Shown here: one piece after another, positions 34,581 through 45,424 of the stretch | Layout: every line of letters begins with the position of its first letter | How positions within the stretch are numbered: the stretch's first letter is position 1 | Source of the DNA: Cyrtodaria siliqua | Lineage: Eukaryota > Mollusca > Bivalvia > Adapedonta > Hiatellidae | Direction of reading: 5' to 3' | NCBI GenBank assembly: GCA_037043455.1 | Contig: JAWPHD010000135.1 | Coordinates: 1 to 64,000 of the forward strand | Length of the DNA: 64,000 bases | The notes under the pieces: generated by a model | The model's input: the letters and a program-made list of their open reading frames with translations, nothing else | Told to the model about the DNA's origin: nothing | Database searches by the model: none | Made by a program: the position numbers and the translations under genes

Positions 34581-37500
34581 ATGCCACCAAAGAAACCAAG
34601 AAAAACGTTGATCCAGGCAATAAAGAAGATGAAGGGCAAAGCCGTGATGCAGTCCGGAGACAATCCAACAGGAGACGACGAGCACCAGGTAGAGTGATCT
34701 TCTTTTTAACTACCAATCTGGTTTTAGGCGCAAATTCTCTACTGAGACTTGCCTTTTACACTTGACAGACTATATTCGTTTTAACATGGATAAAGGAAAT
34801 CTCGTCGGTATGGTACTTCTTGACCTGCAGAAAGCATTTGATACAGTACACCATGATATACTGTTAATGAAACTTGAAGTCCCTTATTCAGTGCCATTTC
34901 GATTATACATCTACGGTTCGGTTTTATTCAGTTACTCAGGAATTGAGAAACAAGTTACAGGTCACTCAAAATAAATTGATAAGATTTGTTTTAAACTTAG
35001 ATTCTAGATCCCATGTTGGTAAAGAGCAGTTCGCCCGTCTTAATTGGTTACCTGTGGCAAGTCGAGTTGATTTTATAACTCTCTGTCATGTTTTTAAGAT
35101 TTCCTCTAAAACAGCTCCTTCCTATATGATGGATCGTTTTATCCCTGTTAGTGTTGCTCATACATATAGCACAAGGTTTAGAGTGTCCACATCGACTAGT
35201 GATAACGACACATGTACTTTTATCGATAGTTGTCTTTTTTCTTACCCAAAAGTCAAGAGTTTTGGGAAGAAGTCATTTGCATATCGTGGTTGTTCTTTAT
35301 ATGGAATGGGTTACCTCAAGATATAAGGAATATTAAGTCCTTAAATAGATTTAAGTCCTCTGTTAAGGCACACTTGTTGGACTAAGGCCATTCCTTATTT
35401 TTATTGTATTAATTTTGTTTCTTGTCTTAGATAGATTTATTATAAATACATTAATCGTAGGACAAATTTTTAACACGCCTTCTGTGATAACATTGTGTCA
35501 TGTTTGTAAGTTAGTTCTCTGATAATTTTAGTATAACAATTATGTGATATTTATTTATTTATTAAAATTTAATATGTCTTAAGCCTGTGAAATTATAATT
35601 ATATTAATTTATGAGTGATATTTAACTACTTGTCCTTCTTAAAAACTGTGATAAATATAGTATTTAAATGTGTCTTCCTATGTCAATTTATTTTTTATCT
35701 CAAGGACCACAATGGAAATAAGGGAATTTTAATCCCTTTTTTGTGTTATCCTTTGTGTATAATGTAATTGACTGTTTAACTTATGCTTGATGTTTTAATC
35801 TTGTATAATGTTTTCCATGTTTTATACATTTTATACAGAAATAAATATATCTATCTATCTAGGTCCAGCCAGTTGTTGAAGGTGTGGGCCAGGTGATAAC
35901 CATCGTGGAGCGAGGGGAACATCCAAGAGGTCTTGGTCGTGGTGCAGGGAGCAGAGGGTGTGGAATTGGACGTGGCGATAAAGATATTGTAGCCGAGGCC
36001 ATGGAGGAGGCAGACGTTGGTGCTGAGAAGGAGGACGAGTATGGTGGTACTTCTTCAGAAGATGAAACGGAGGTTCCAGCCCAGAAGAAAAAGAAGACCG
36101 CAGAGGTGGTGCTCACTCCCGAACAAGAGCAAGCCGTCTGTGACTGGCTCCGAGAGTTCCCACAAGTCTGGAACACGCGCCATGAAAGCTACAGGAAGAC
36201 ACCTGAGAAGGACCTCTTGTGGGAAGAGCAGGGCCAGAAGATGGGGTTGACGGGTAGCCATCTCAAACAATGGTACAGGAGCACTAGGTCCAAGTTTGGT
36301 CGTGTCAAAACCAAGAAGGGCAAGTCCGGATCTGGTGCCCAACCAGCCCTGACCTTCCGGGAGGAGACTGTATGGCAGCTATTCCAGTTTCTGGGGGACT
36401 TCGTCAAGGAGAAGGCCAATCGGGAGCCAGTTGCCAGTGTATGTATATTAGTTAATTTTGTGTAATTATACCCGCACTTTTCGAAGAAAAAACCGGGTAT
36501 ATTGCAATCGCCTCCGTCAGTCCGTCCGTCCGTCCGTCATTCCGTCCGTCCGCGCACACGAACAGGCACTTGTTGGGAACTGAGAACAATAGGTAACAGT
36601 AAATACCATTCATTCCGTTGCCTGTTGGGTACTTGGAACAATACCAGGGGAGATAATTGGCAAAAATAATTATTATTATTTTTTTAATTATTTTTTTGCG
36701 TTACATTGTCCAGCCCTCGGTGCGGGTATATGCGATGTCTCATCGACCACTCTAGTTTATTATTTCTTTATAACATTTTAATAAGCTTGATAATGAACAC
36801 AATTGTGTAAATATTTATTAAATATATAGTAGGCTACATCTGTATTGACTTTCACTGTTTTATTTCACACTTACCTTTCACCTACCATTCTTTTATATTT
36901 TATATTTTTCAGCTCCGCAAGAGGATTGCTGCCCAGGCACCCGCTCACACTCCTCCTTCTCGTGATCCCAGTCCAGTCCGTGATGAAGAGCCAACCCCAA
37001 GGCCTAGAGGTGCAGCTCCACCACCGCCAGCTGCTGAGACTCCAGATGCTGCTCCCTTGGACCCCCTGGTTGACCTACAGAGACAGGGCACTCAGCTACT
37101 GGTCAGCCATCGAGCAGCGCTAGATGCAGTCATTGGGATAAAGGGACCCCACAAGGACCGGTCTGCATACTGTGACTACCTCAATCAGTGCGGCCAGCAG
37201 CTGAACCAAGAGCTGTGGTCGAGCTTCAAGAGAGAGTCATTCAGGTTTATGGAGTCCCTCCTCGAGCAGCAGAGCAACAGGCAGAACCCTCAGCCTCAGT
37301 TGCAGCCTGCCCAGCTTACTAAGCCTGGTCAGGTCCCCTTCAAGCCTCCCCAGCAGCCTCGCACCTCCTACACGAGCCCAGCACCAGCCGAAATCTCCCA
37401 GTGGCAGCCTCCACCACACTGTTGGCCCCAGCCCCAGCAGCTTGCAACCCAGCCTGACGTGTGGGGGTCTCAAGAACCAGCCTGGATGGCCCGAAACATC

Positions 37501-37713
37501 CAGGGCTTCAATTATTCGTGCCCACCTCCGGACCAGCAGCCAGACACAGCCAGGCCTTCCTCCTGCCCTAATCCTGAAGCCAGGTTATCTGACTTATCAC
37601 TCAGCGGCTTCGGTGGATCCCAGTCTAGCGAGCTCAACACCCCTACCTTTCACAGGAGTTTACTAGATGACGAAGTGGACCTGCAACAGCAGGAAGACAC
37701 CAGAAAGCAGTAG
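34581..37713 (+). CDS. Harbinger accessory MADF/Myb-SANT-like DNA-binding protein
   Basis: Three phase-0 exons: 34581-34688, 35863-36438, 36913-37713, joining to 494 aa with TAG at 37711 and AATAAA at 37865. Residues 1-36 are basic (MPPKKPRKTLIQAIKKMKGK); 48-116 are Gly/Arg- then acid-rich. About 120-185 is the MADF/Myb-like helical domain, with WLREFPQVW, YRKTPEKDLLW and LKQWYRSTRSKFGRV. The C-terminus is Pro/Gln-rich. In known Harbinger elements the partner protein binds the transposon ends and helps bring in the transposase; that role is inferred here. Intron 1 is entirely a LINE insertion (34691-35860). Intron 2 carries a (GTCC)n element. Exons show no stop or frameshift. Confidence 0.82.
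34691..35860 (+). mobile_element. 5'-truncated, internally deleted LINE forming intron 1
   Basis: The reverse transcriptase frame opens at the 5' edge (YQSGFRRKFSTETCLLHL, then GMVLLDLQKAFDTVHHDILL). It breaks near 34880 and resumes in the C-terminal region (FDYTSTV, NKLIRFVLNLDSRSHVGKEQ, LNWLPVASRVDF). A 2-bp insertion near 35300 shifts the last part; the frame ends at TAA 35383. The 3' tail is (ATCT)n. AGGT flanks both sides (34687-34690, 35861-35864). The type resembles CR1/L2-like non-LTR elements. Inactive. Confidence 0.82.
36461..36760 (+). repeat. (GTCC)n-headed element in intron 2 of the accessory gene
   Basis: TACCCGCACTTTTCGAAG, then CCGGGTATATTGCAATCGCC and a GTCAGTCCGTCCGTCCGTCC tract. 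Near its end GTGCGGGTATATGCGATGTC echoes the head. Lies between the donor at 36439 and the acceptor at 36912, so it is removed by splicing. Confidence 0.55.
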
Positions 37714-37924
37714 ACAGTCTATGGACACTGCACTTTTCGTAGAGACAAATGTGGATTTTGGATAGTGTTGCACTTTGATGTGCTTATTGTTTTATAATGT
37801 TGTATACATAGCGTTGTCTATGACGTGTTGCCCTTGTATGTAGCCCACTCGTGGAGATGGTGATAATAAACAAAACTTTGTTTTGCAACATTTTTGTTAA
37901 TTGTTGTTAATAACAACTTACTTA

Positions 37925-38250
37925 ATTTGACAAACATAAGCGCGCCGAAGGTCGCAACATACGCCTGTCGAGGCGTTGTCGGAGTTGGGTTACATATAAA
38001 TTAAATATATAACGCTAGTGAAAAGTGTGAAAAAAAAATTCGGCATGAAAAGAGGAAGTGCACATGTTCATGATGTATATAATGCACGTGTGAAGTTTCA
38101 AATGGATTGCTTGGAAACTGTAGGAGGAGTTGATTACGCAAGGTTGTTACTACAAACAAGGTGAACCTGAGTTAACAGACGGACGGACGGACAGACGGAC
38201 GGACAATGCCAACACATAATACGTCCCGTTTTACAAACGGGCGTATAAAA
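37925..38250 (-). repeat. (GTCC)n-headed element, minus strand
   Basis: Read on minus: TTTTATACGCCCGTTTGTAA with AAACGGGACGTATTATGTG, then a TGTCCGTCCGTCTGTCCGTC tract. Sits in the gap between the convergent Harbinger genes. Confidence 0.5.
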
Positions 38251-38295
38251 ATGCCAATTTATTTCTAAATAATTAATTAGAAATTTGGTACTTTG

Positions 38296-38418
38296 GGTGT
38301 GGAAGTCTGAATTGACCATCCACTTGTTGTGATAATTTAACATGACATAACATGATAATTTTGTTTTATTAATCGTAATTGACAATTGGATGGTCAATTC
38401 ATACTTCCATATTTGGGA
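38296..38418. repeat. Imperfect hairpin
   Basis: GGAAGTCTGAATTGACCATC and GATGGTCAATTCATACTTCC are inverted copies separated by ~65 bp of AT-rich loop. It lies just beyond the 3' end of the transposase gene, whose AATAAA (minus) is at 38470-38475. Confidence 0.65.
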
Positions 38419-38526
38419 ATTATACCAATGAACAACAACGGACAACAGTATAGCAAAACATAAGTGTTATTTATTAGCCTACAAACACAAACGTCATATC
38501 TCCTCTCCTTGCCGGGGTCCTTGACC

Positions 38527-39834
38527 TTAGTTTCCACCAGGCACCATCCTGCCCTGCCATGGCACGGAGCCAGCGGGACTGTTGAAGTAGAGCCGAAGGA
38601 GTTCACGCTGCTGCTTCCCAGCCTTGCTGTCCTTGTTAGGGGCATCCACATTACGTATCTCATGCATGTTGGCATTCTGGCGCCATTCTCCTGGGATGAG
38701 ATTGTGGTCATCGTCTTCCCCATCAAACTGGCCCGGCTGCTCTCCCGGGTACCGCCTGCGCATCATGTTGTGGAGGATCACACAGCACTTGACGATGAGC
38801 TGGACCACCTCTGGAGACTGCTGCATCCTACCAAGGAGTACTCTAAACCGGTTTGCCATGATGCCAAAGGCATTCTCTACAACCCGACGTCCTCTTGATA
38901 TGCGGTAATTGTACATTGCCTGTGATCTGGTCATGCCTCGGGTGGAGTAAGGTTTCATCAAGTTGGTACGGAGTGCGAATGCGTCGTCCGCAAGGAGGAA
39001 GTAGGGGGTGTCCTCATCATCAGAAGGCAGTGGATCTTCTGGGGGGAACCCTATGGTACGGTTGTCCATGGCCTCTTTGAGCTCACTGCCGTTGAAGATC
39101 TGGGCATCTGACATGTGACCGGCTCCTCCCACATCACACCACAGGAACCTGTAGTTGGCATCAACCAGGGACATTAGGACAATGGAGTAAAACCCCTTGT
39201 AGTTATAGTAGTAGGAGCCTGACTTGATTGGGCATTTAATGGCCACATGTTTCCGATCCAGGGCACCCAGAGCATGAGGGACGTTCCACCTCCTCTGGAA
39301 CTGCAGGGCCACCTCTCTCCATTCATCGGGGGTGACGGGGCATTGGACCTCCTCTTCTGCAAATTCATCGATGATGGCCTGACAGACATCTGGCAGAAAG
39401 CTGGTGATGGTGTGTCTGGACACTCTGAAGTTGTACTGCAAACTTGGGTAGTTGTCCCCAGTAGCCAGGTGCCGGAGTACCACAGCCAACTTCAGCCCTG
39501 GTTCCAGTGGTCGTCTGAACTTGGTGTCCTTCTTCTGGAGGCGAGGCGTCAGCCGGTTGAGCAGGAATTGGAACATGTCTGGAGGCATGCGCAGGTAGTT
39601 AGTGAACGACTGCACATCATCGTTCCGGAGCTTGACCATAAGGTTGTGGTACTGGCCAGCTGAGACTCGCTCATCTTCTGTTAACCAGGTCCTCACCCAG
39701 AACCGCTTCTTGCTATATCTTCTTCGGGCCCATCGCCTCCTTCTTTCCTGCAGGACCTCGGCATGGACACGGATGTAGGCATGATGCTGAACAATCAGAT
39801 CAGCCTGGAAAAGTCCTAGTACTTGCTCATCCAT
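38527..39834 (-). CDS. PIF/Harbinger DDE transposase (HARBI1-like)
   Basis: 435 aa from the ATG at 39834 (MDEQVLGLFQADLIVQHHAY) to TAA at 38527. Basic stretch at 30-45 (QERRRRWARRRYSKKRFW) and a helix-turn-helix-like segment at ~115-155 (LAVVLRHLATGDNYPSLQYN). The DDE_Tnp_4 core follows: GALDRKHVAI (D193), LVDANYRF and GGAGHMSDAQIF (D225, D243), and RRVVENAFGIMANRFRVL (E320). It ends in an unstructured tail. No stop or frameshift, so it may be active: cut-and-paste transposition with 3-bp TSDs is the family norm. Gene tail faces the accessory gene. A TTTCAG upstream (minus, near 39880) leaves room for a 5' non-coding exon. Confidence 0.93.
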   Translation of the reverse strand: MDEQVLGLFQADLIVQHHAYIRVHAEVLQERRRRWARRRYSKKRFWVRTWLTEDERVSAGQYHNLMVKLRNDDVQSFTNYLRMPPDMFQFLLNRLTPRLQKKDTKFRRPLEPGLKLAVVLRHLATGDNYPSLQYNFRVSRHTITSFLPDVCQAIIDEFAEEEVQCPVTPDEWREVALQFQRRWNVPHALGALDRKHVAIKCPIKSGSYYYNYKGFYSIVLMSLVDANYRFLWCDVGGAGHMSDAQIFNGSELKEAMDNRTIGFPPEDPLPSDDEDTPYFLLADDAFALRTNLMKPYSTRGMTRSQAMYNYRISRGRRVVENAFGIMANRFRVLLGRMQQSPEVVQLIVKCCVILHNMMRRRYPGEQPGQFDGEDDDHNLIPGEWRQNANMHEIRNVDAPNKDSKAGKQQRELLRLYFNSPAGSVPWQGRMVPGGN

Positions 39835-39899
39835 ACTGTCCCTGGACTGGACTGGACTAGATTGGACCACCCCAGGCCTGAAATCACACTATTTTAAAT

Positions 39900-40260
39900 C
39901 AACGAAGATCGCACCCATTAACATGTCTGACCCTCTGTGACCCTCCATGGCGTAACATCGACGCAACTGCGTCGCACACTAACCCACATCGACGTATGTC
40001 TGTCCTATGTGCATCCCAGTGCATCGCAACTCTGACACTCATCATCGCACCATCAACGCAGCTATTGCCGCACACCGACCGACACCGGCCCATTTTGACC
40101 GAATACTGACGTAACTCTGACCGATATGAATCGTGGATGTGACATTTGTGTTCGAAAATGTTCGAAAATGCTCGAAGAGTTTTGCGACAGCCCAAAATTT
40201 ACTGACCGACCCTGATTGACACTGACGCAGCGCAAGTGAAATGGGGGCATAAATGAATCA
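39900..40260. repeat. Harbinger right subterminal motif zone
   Basis: Contains TTGACCGAATACTGACGTAA, CACCGACCGACACCGGCCC and TACTGACCGACCCTG, mirror images of motifs on the left side (GTTACGTCAATATTCGGTCA). Also rich in GCGTCGCA/TGCGTCGATG steps. Confidence 0.55.
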
Positions 40261-40619
40261 AAATACCATTGAATTGTCAAGTGTATTCGCAAGGAAAAAC
40301 ATGGCAATTGAAAAGTTCGCTTGCAGTAGACATGGACATATTTGATATGAACGTTGTTGATACAAAGCATCGAAACAGAAATGCTTCTCCCGGAAATTTT
40401 TGTTTTCTGTGGTGCGATATGGTGGAATTTGACGTATAATTATGTATGGCTCATACAATAATTTAACAAAATCGCCTTCAAATGAGTTCCATTTTTCGAC
40501 GTTAAGTTTTAATACTTTCAAAGTGTCACGCGTGCGTTCGCCTATGTACGCTCCTGGCAGCATCACCAAACACTCATCAAACAGCTAGCTGGATAAGTGA
40601 CGCCTAAAAATTAGAGATG

Positions 40620-40680
40620 TGCCTGTATATGTACATGTAGTGCCTGTATATGTACATGTAGTGCCTGTATATACGGAAGG
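40620..40680 (+). repeat. Three 20-bp tandem units
   Basis: GTGCCTGTATATGTACATGT recurs directly, with the last unit changed to GTGCCTGTATATACGG. Confidence 0.85.
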
Positions 40681-40744
40681 GCATATGTGAACAAATATTT
40701 CATGCACTCGAGGTAATATTAGTTAGTGCTTACGAGATAATTTG

Positions 40745-41450
40745 CCACTTCTGGTAGTGATACCGCTCCTCATTGAGTATCGATACGCCCTCCACATCTA
40801 GAAACTATAAAACCTCCCAGCTGTATATTGATACCACTCGATTGAGTATTGAATTGATAACACCTCCCCATTAAGTAATGAGGCATCAATACTCAATGTG
40901 GTAGGAGTATCAATACTCAATGGGGAGGGTTATCAAAACTCAATAGTGTGGGGTATCAATACTCAATGGGGACGGGTATCAATACTCAGTGGGGAAGGGT
41001 TATTAAAACTCAATGGAGAGGGAGTATCGATACTCATCGATAGTAAACGTGGAATTAGTATCAATACTCAATAGCGAGGGCGTATCAATACTCAATGGGG
41101 AGGGTGTATCACAACTCAGTTGGGAGTGGGTATTAATACTTATTCGAGAGGGGGTATCCATACTTAGTGAGGAGAGTTTATTAATACTCAACCGAGAGTG
41201 GCATCAGTACTCAGCGAGGAGGGAATAGCAATACTCAGTCGGGAAGGTATCAAAATTATCGGGAGGGGTATACATACTTATTCGAGAGGGGTATCCATAC
41301 TCAGTAATAAAGGTGTATTAATACTCAAACGGGAGGAGATATCAATACTGAATGTGAAGAGAGTATCAATACTCAATAACGTAGGGTACTAGTATCAATA
41401 CTCAATGGGGAGGAGGTATGACTATTCAATGGGGAGAGGGTATCATTACT
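40745..41450. repeat. ~22-bp minisatellite with orientation switch
   Basis: About 25-30 units of GTATCAATACTCAATGGGGA type. From 40745 to ~40865 the units point the other way (CATTGAGTATCGATACGCCC, GATTGAGTATTGAATTG, CTCCCCATTAAG); from ~40875 onward they run forward. Unit length varies (20-25 bp). Confidence 0.85.
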
Positions 41451-41977
41451 ACAAATGGCGTTCAGGTCACCGATTGGCTAATTGCCTATGCGCTATTTCG
41501 TGATTTTTTTTTCGTGCGTGTGAATTATTTTATGCACATGAATTATTATTCTGTGCGTGCGAATTAGTATTACGTTCGTACGATTTAACGCTCTCAAAAT
41601 AAATAATTCAAAGGAAAATCGGGAAAATGGTTTTACCAGTTACATTGTTTCAAATCTCGGTCATTTATTATTACAAAACTAGTCTTCTTATCCACTTCAT
41701 CAACAAACGAAAAGGTCTTGAATTCCTAAAGACATCATAAATATAAAGAAGATATGTTGCCCTATCCATTTTAGTTTGACGAGTTTATCTGTTCATATAT
41801 ATACAAATAAGATTTTCTTATAACAATGCATATGAGAATACTAGACGAACATTATATTCTGTTTCTTCCAAAAGAAATATCCATTATTTGCTATTCAATT
41901 ATAAGGTCCAAGTAATCCCCAATGACACAATTACGCCAAATATTAATAAAGTTTCAAGTGAAACAATGTCTTACATA

Positions 41978-42360
41978 ATGTTGGTTAGTACTGGTAACAG
42001 AAGCCACGGTTAAGATAACTGACCGAAAATGACTGAACCAATGTTGATAAATGGCGTTAAAACCAAACACAGCAAGACATTCGGTAAATTGATATCCTCC
42101 GACGAAGCGTTAATTGTCTTCTGGGTAGAAGCATGGACGGAAATTAAATACAGAAATACAGACGAACAAATAAAAAAAGCTCAGGTGCTGGGTTCCGCAA
42201 GTCGTCTTGATGAGCTGAGTATATGTGCCGATTTATTTCAAAATCCCTCCATATGTGTGCATGAGTTATGTAGTGGACACGGAAATTGTAACGGACGGAA
42301 CGCCCGGAACGGACGGACAACGCCAAAGGTATATCCCTATTCGTTGGGGATAATAAATCA
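41978..42360 (-). repeat. (GTCC)n-headed element (minus) with repeat X at its end
   Basis: On minus: TTATTATCCCCAACGAATAG, GGATATACC, then a GTCCGTCCGTTCCGGGCGTT tract. At the low-coordinate end are GGTAACAGAAGCCA and GTTAAGATAACTGACCG, shared with 31564-31660. Confidence 0.5.
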
Positions 42361-42497
42361 ATAAAATAATAAAGGTAAATAAATATTTTTTTGAGGAGGG
42401 GTTTGGGCCTGGGGCCTCCATGTATGTCTTGATGGGTTGAGCGTTCGTGTCAATTGTGCTTATTAATTAAAACGTGCAACGGAAAGTTAAGTTTTCA

Positions 42498-42575
42498 AAA
42501 TTGTATTACAATCCAATCAATACAAATTGTATTACAATCCAATCAATACAAATTGTATTACAATCCAATCAATAC
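42498..42575 (+). repeat. Three 26-bp tandem units
   Basis: AAATTGTATTACAATCCAAT followed by CAATAC, three near-identical times. Confidence 0.85.
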
Positions 42576-43091
42576 TATGGAATGTACTACTGTTCAAACT
42601 GTCTTTTGAACACATCTCTAGATTTACCAGTATAGTTCTTACGGAAAACGTGACTACGATACTGCATGCAGGCTGCATTTATACTGGATGTCTACTGCAA
42701 TCAGTCAGTTGTAATTGCAGAATTTACAGCACTACAGTAGATATTGCAATGCTCATGTTGCATTTATGCTGCCTTTAGTATTGTACATACTTGAGACAAT
42801 TTATATTTGCTAGCCGGTCATATAAAATGAAGTATTTGGATATTGAATCAAAAGAAACAATAATTTTGGCAAAAACTTTTACTATTGGATTATACTGGAT
42901 ACTAGTAAAATGCAAATGTGTGATTATTAGTAAAGACTGAAAAAACATAATATGCATATCATTATAATTCCAAAATACTGTTCAAACAAAAACAGCAACC
43001 CCTAACTAATAATGTATATAACGACGAACGAAGAAATTGCCATTATTCATAATAGAATGCTACAGTTTTTATGATACATCAGTAGTTTGTC

Positions 43092-44426
43092 TTAGTTATA
43101 GTAACCAAACAGCAGCTTACACAACTCATTTGTTTTGGGTTTTGGATCAACACCCTTTCCTGCACAGAAAGCTTTCAAGGTAGTTATGCATGCTGATTTA
43201 TTAAACCGTTCAAAAGTGCACATATTAGTCTCCTCTCTTTGCCGTTGTTCATATAAAGCAAGTTCAGGTTTCTTCAACACTTGGATCATCCTGGTTCTAA
43301 GAACATCTAGTTCTGAATATTGCAAGAGAAATGTTGGTCCTTCTCCGATAAGTGATGATAACAACCGTAACAACTCTAGCTTTTGTGGCTGTTCCAGTTT
43401 ACCGGCAAACAAGTTTCGTGCGGGAATCATGTAGTTCTCCAAGCATTCTGTGTCAACTTTAATCATCAGGATTCTGAGTGAGAGCATCAGCAAACCCGTT
43501 AAATCTTCTAATCTGAACAGCTCACTGGGAATCTGCTCTGCCATCCAGAGCATGATATTCTTTATGATATATGACGTGATATCGGGGCACACAGGTTTCA
43601 GAAGCTTCTTGGCAACCATCTTCAGGAGAACGTACAGTTTCATTTGCGTTTCATTAAAGGATTTAATGAGTGCCGTCTCAGCCGTGGTATAGCAGATCCG
43701 CCAATCTTCATACTGTTTACTGCATCCTTTAACTCCAACTGGCACCACGTGTCCATCCATTGTCGATATCTCCTGAATAAGCTCCCTTGAAGGCCAATTA
43801 TGACTTCGCGGGCGGTATATCCATGTCTGAAGGATACTGTTACACTTACATGCGAAAGCAATGACTACATCTACGCTGACATTATTATTCATACTATCAA
43901 CATCCATTAAATCATTTCTTGTAACTGCTGGACCGTTTCTGTCTTCAAGTTTAGTCTCATCATCATACGCGCAGGCGATATAGAATTCACTTGATAGAAG
44001 GAAATCCCCATTTTCATTCTGAAATGTGCCACTGACTAGATCCTTCATATCACGATCTCTACGGGACATTCTCCTCACCTTCCCGAAATCAGTATGTCTC
44101 AGTCTTGTATATCCTGGAGCCACGTTGTCTCTGTTCATCACCAAAACAACTGTATTGCTGTCCGTTTCTACATCCCGGATTTCCTCAAAGCATACACAGG
44201 TGTTAAGTACACAAATCATATCTATATCACTCTCTAATACACCAGTAATACCCTCAGCCTTACTGCCAGCAAAAATATATGTAGAGTCTTTATCATTTAT
44301 CTCATCATTCCTTTGTTTACACCACTCCTTCCAGTTGGCTTGTCTGGTCTTGATACTATTAAAACTATAACCCAGGGTGTCTAGAGCTTTTGACACAATT
44401 GCAGAGTACTGATGAAAAGGCTCCAT
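43092..44426 (-). CDS. Mab-21/cGAS-like receptor (cGLR), copy B
   Basis: 444 aa from the ATG at 44426 in the context CATACCATGG; an in-frame TAA lies just upstream. Of the first 110 residues, 91 are identical to copy A. Motifs are kept: FAGSKAEG (54-55), ESDIDM (D67, D69), SVDVV (D186), and the Mab-21 C-terminal part from EDWRICYTTAETALIKSFNE. Differences cluster after the metal pair (MICVLNTCVCF against MFVFNTCICC) and at 150-185, where B is shorter. Both copies have an open frame and intact acidic residues, so neither looks like a pseudogene. Role as for copy A: inferred cytosolic nucleotidyltransferase of the cGAS/STING-type innate immune network; ligand unknown. Confidence 0.85.
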   Translation of the reverse strand: MEPFHQYSAIVSKALDTLGYSFNSIKTRQANWKEWCKQRNDEINDKDSTYIFAGSKAEGITGVLESDIDMICVLNTCVCFEEIRDVETDSNTVVLVMNRDNVAPGYTRLRHTDFGKVRRMSRRDRDMKDLVSGTFQNENGDFLLSSEFYIACAYDDETKLEDRNGPAVTRNDLMDVDSMNNNVSVDVVIAFACKCNSILQTWIYRPRSHNWPSRELIQEISTMDGHVVPVGVKGCSKQYEDWRICYTTAETALIKSFNETQMKLYVLLKMVAKKLLKPVCPDITSYIIKNIMLWMAEQIPSELFRLEDLTGLLMLSLRILMIKVDTECLENYMIPARNLFAGKLEQPQKLELLRLLSSLIGEGPTFLLQYSELDVLRTRMIQVLKKPELALYEQRQREETNMCTFERFNKSACITTLKAFCAGKGVDPKPKTNELCKLLFGYYN

Positions 44427-44514
44427 GGTATGCGCAGGTATCAAGTTAGTGAATTAATTCATGAAGTATCGTGACTAGTATTTAGATGTTCTGTTCAGTA
44501 TTTGTTGAAAATAT
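44427..44514 (-). promoter_or_regulatory. cGLR-B exon 2 5' leader
   Basis: Acceptor GATTATTTTTTCAG opens the exon at 44514, matching copy A. The first uORF of A is lost (ATG to ATA), and the later ATG gives only a two-codon ATG AAT TAA. Expected translation control therefore differs between the copies. Confidence 0.55.
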
Positions 44515-44839
44515 CTGAAAAAATAATCAGATTAAATAACAATAATGACTGCAGCTATATTGTGTTGTTAAAAAGACTATGTAAAGCTTCTATTCGGATT
44601 AAGGCGAACAAGCAAATGAAAACAGTTTCAACTACCAATGTTGCAAATGGGAACAATGTAATGCACAATGTCCCCTTTTGCTCGATATTGGCCTCTAACT
44701 GATGATATTGTATATACATTAAGGCACATAGAGTATGAATATGCAATCGAAATGATAAATGTGTAGGTTATTACGTGGTAAGTTTAAGCATATTTTATTC
44801 ACAACTAGTAAATACATATATATACATTATATATTTATA

Positions 44840-45085
44840 GCGTCTACGTGGCCGAATGGTTTACGACGTTGCGTTGTAAACCTTCGCCTCTCACCGCTGC
44901 GGGTTCGAATCCCACTGGGAGCTCGACTAGTAAGTGAGGAAGTGTCGATTCTTACGGATGGCGGGAGGGGTACATTACTGGTTCTTCCCAGGAAAAGTGG
45001 ATAGTTTGTCTCCACCACAAAAAATCGACCGTCATATATAACCTTACATGTGTTGAAAATAACGTAAAACACCATACAAATATTT
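44840..45085 (+). mobile_element. tRNA-derived SINE
   Basis: Box A TGGCCGAATGGTTTACGACG and box B GGTTCGAATCCC, then CACTGGGAGCTCGACTAG, CTTCCCAGGAAAAGTGG and a tail ATGTGTTGAAAATAACGTAA with AACACC. Inserted in the cGLR-B intron; absent from A. Confidence 0.75.
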
Positions 45086-45424
45086 ATACATTTACATAAA
45101 CGACGTAACTAAATATACACGCAGGAATGGGATTCAGAAGTAAGATATACGCTTTTATGAATCTGTCTCCCAGTAGACAATTTATATTTTCATGCGTGTG
45201 ACAGTATTTTATTGAAGTTATATAATATAAATAAAGAAGAAATGAGCTAGAATGGTTGCTGACAGCAACTATAAACTCTGCATCAAGTGCTATCCCTAAT
45301 CGTGATTATATATATACTATATATACTTATTTTGATTAATTTTGATTATATGTACATGTATAATAATGTTGATCAATTTACATTACTACCAGCACAGCAT
45401 TAGAGGAAAGCATAGTTTGTATTA

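Larger units (their letters stand above)
33900..40260. mobile_element. PIF/Harbinger transposon, apparently complete
   Basis: Contains the two-gene set typical of Harbinger elements: a MADF/Myb-like accessory protein (plus) and a DDE transposase (minus), convergent. Both are intact and clearly more GC-rich than the flanks. Each side has a zone of short GACCGAATA/TATTCGGTCA motifs (33926-34500; 39950-40215). I could not fix terminal inverted repeats or the 3-bp TSD, so the outer limits are approximate. Confidence 0.75.

Noticed and set aside
35859..36419. Antisense ORFs across the Harbinger accessory gene
   Set aside because: Shadow frames of the GC-rich plus-strand exon, which has matching splice sites and a recognisable domain.
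38464..39663. Plus-strand ORFs of 90-140 codons over the transposase
   Set aside because: Antisense shadows of the intact minus-strand DDE transposase.
31564..42080. Harbinger region as an insertion flanked by repeat X (31564 and 41978)
   Set aside because: The X copies are 10 kb apart, diverged and each embedded in HINE-like sequence; far too long and distant to be a target duplication.
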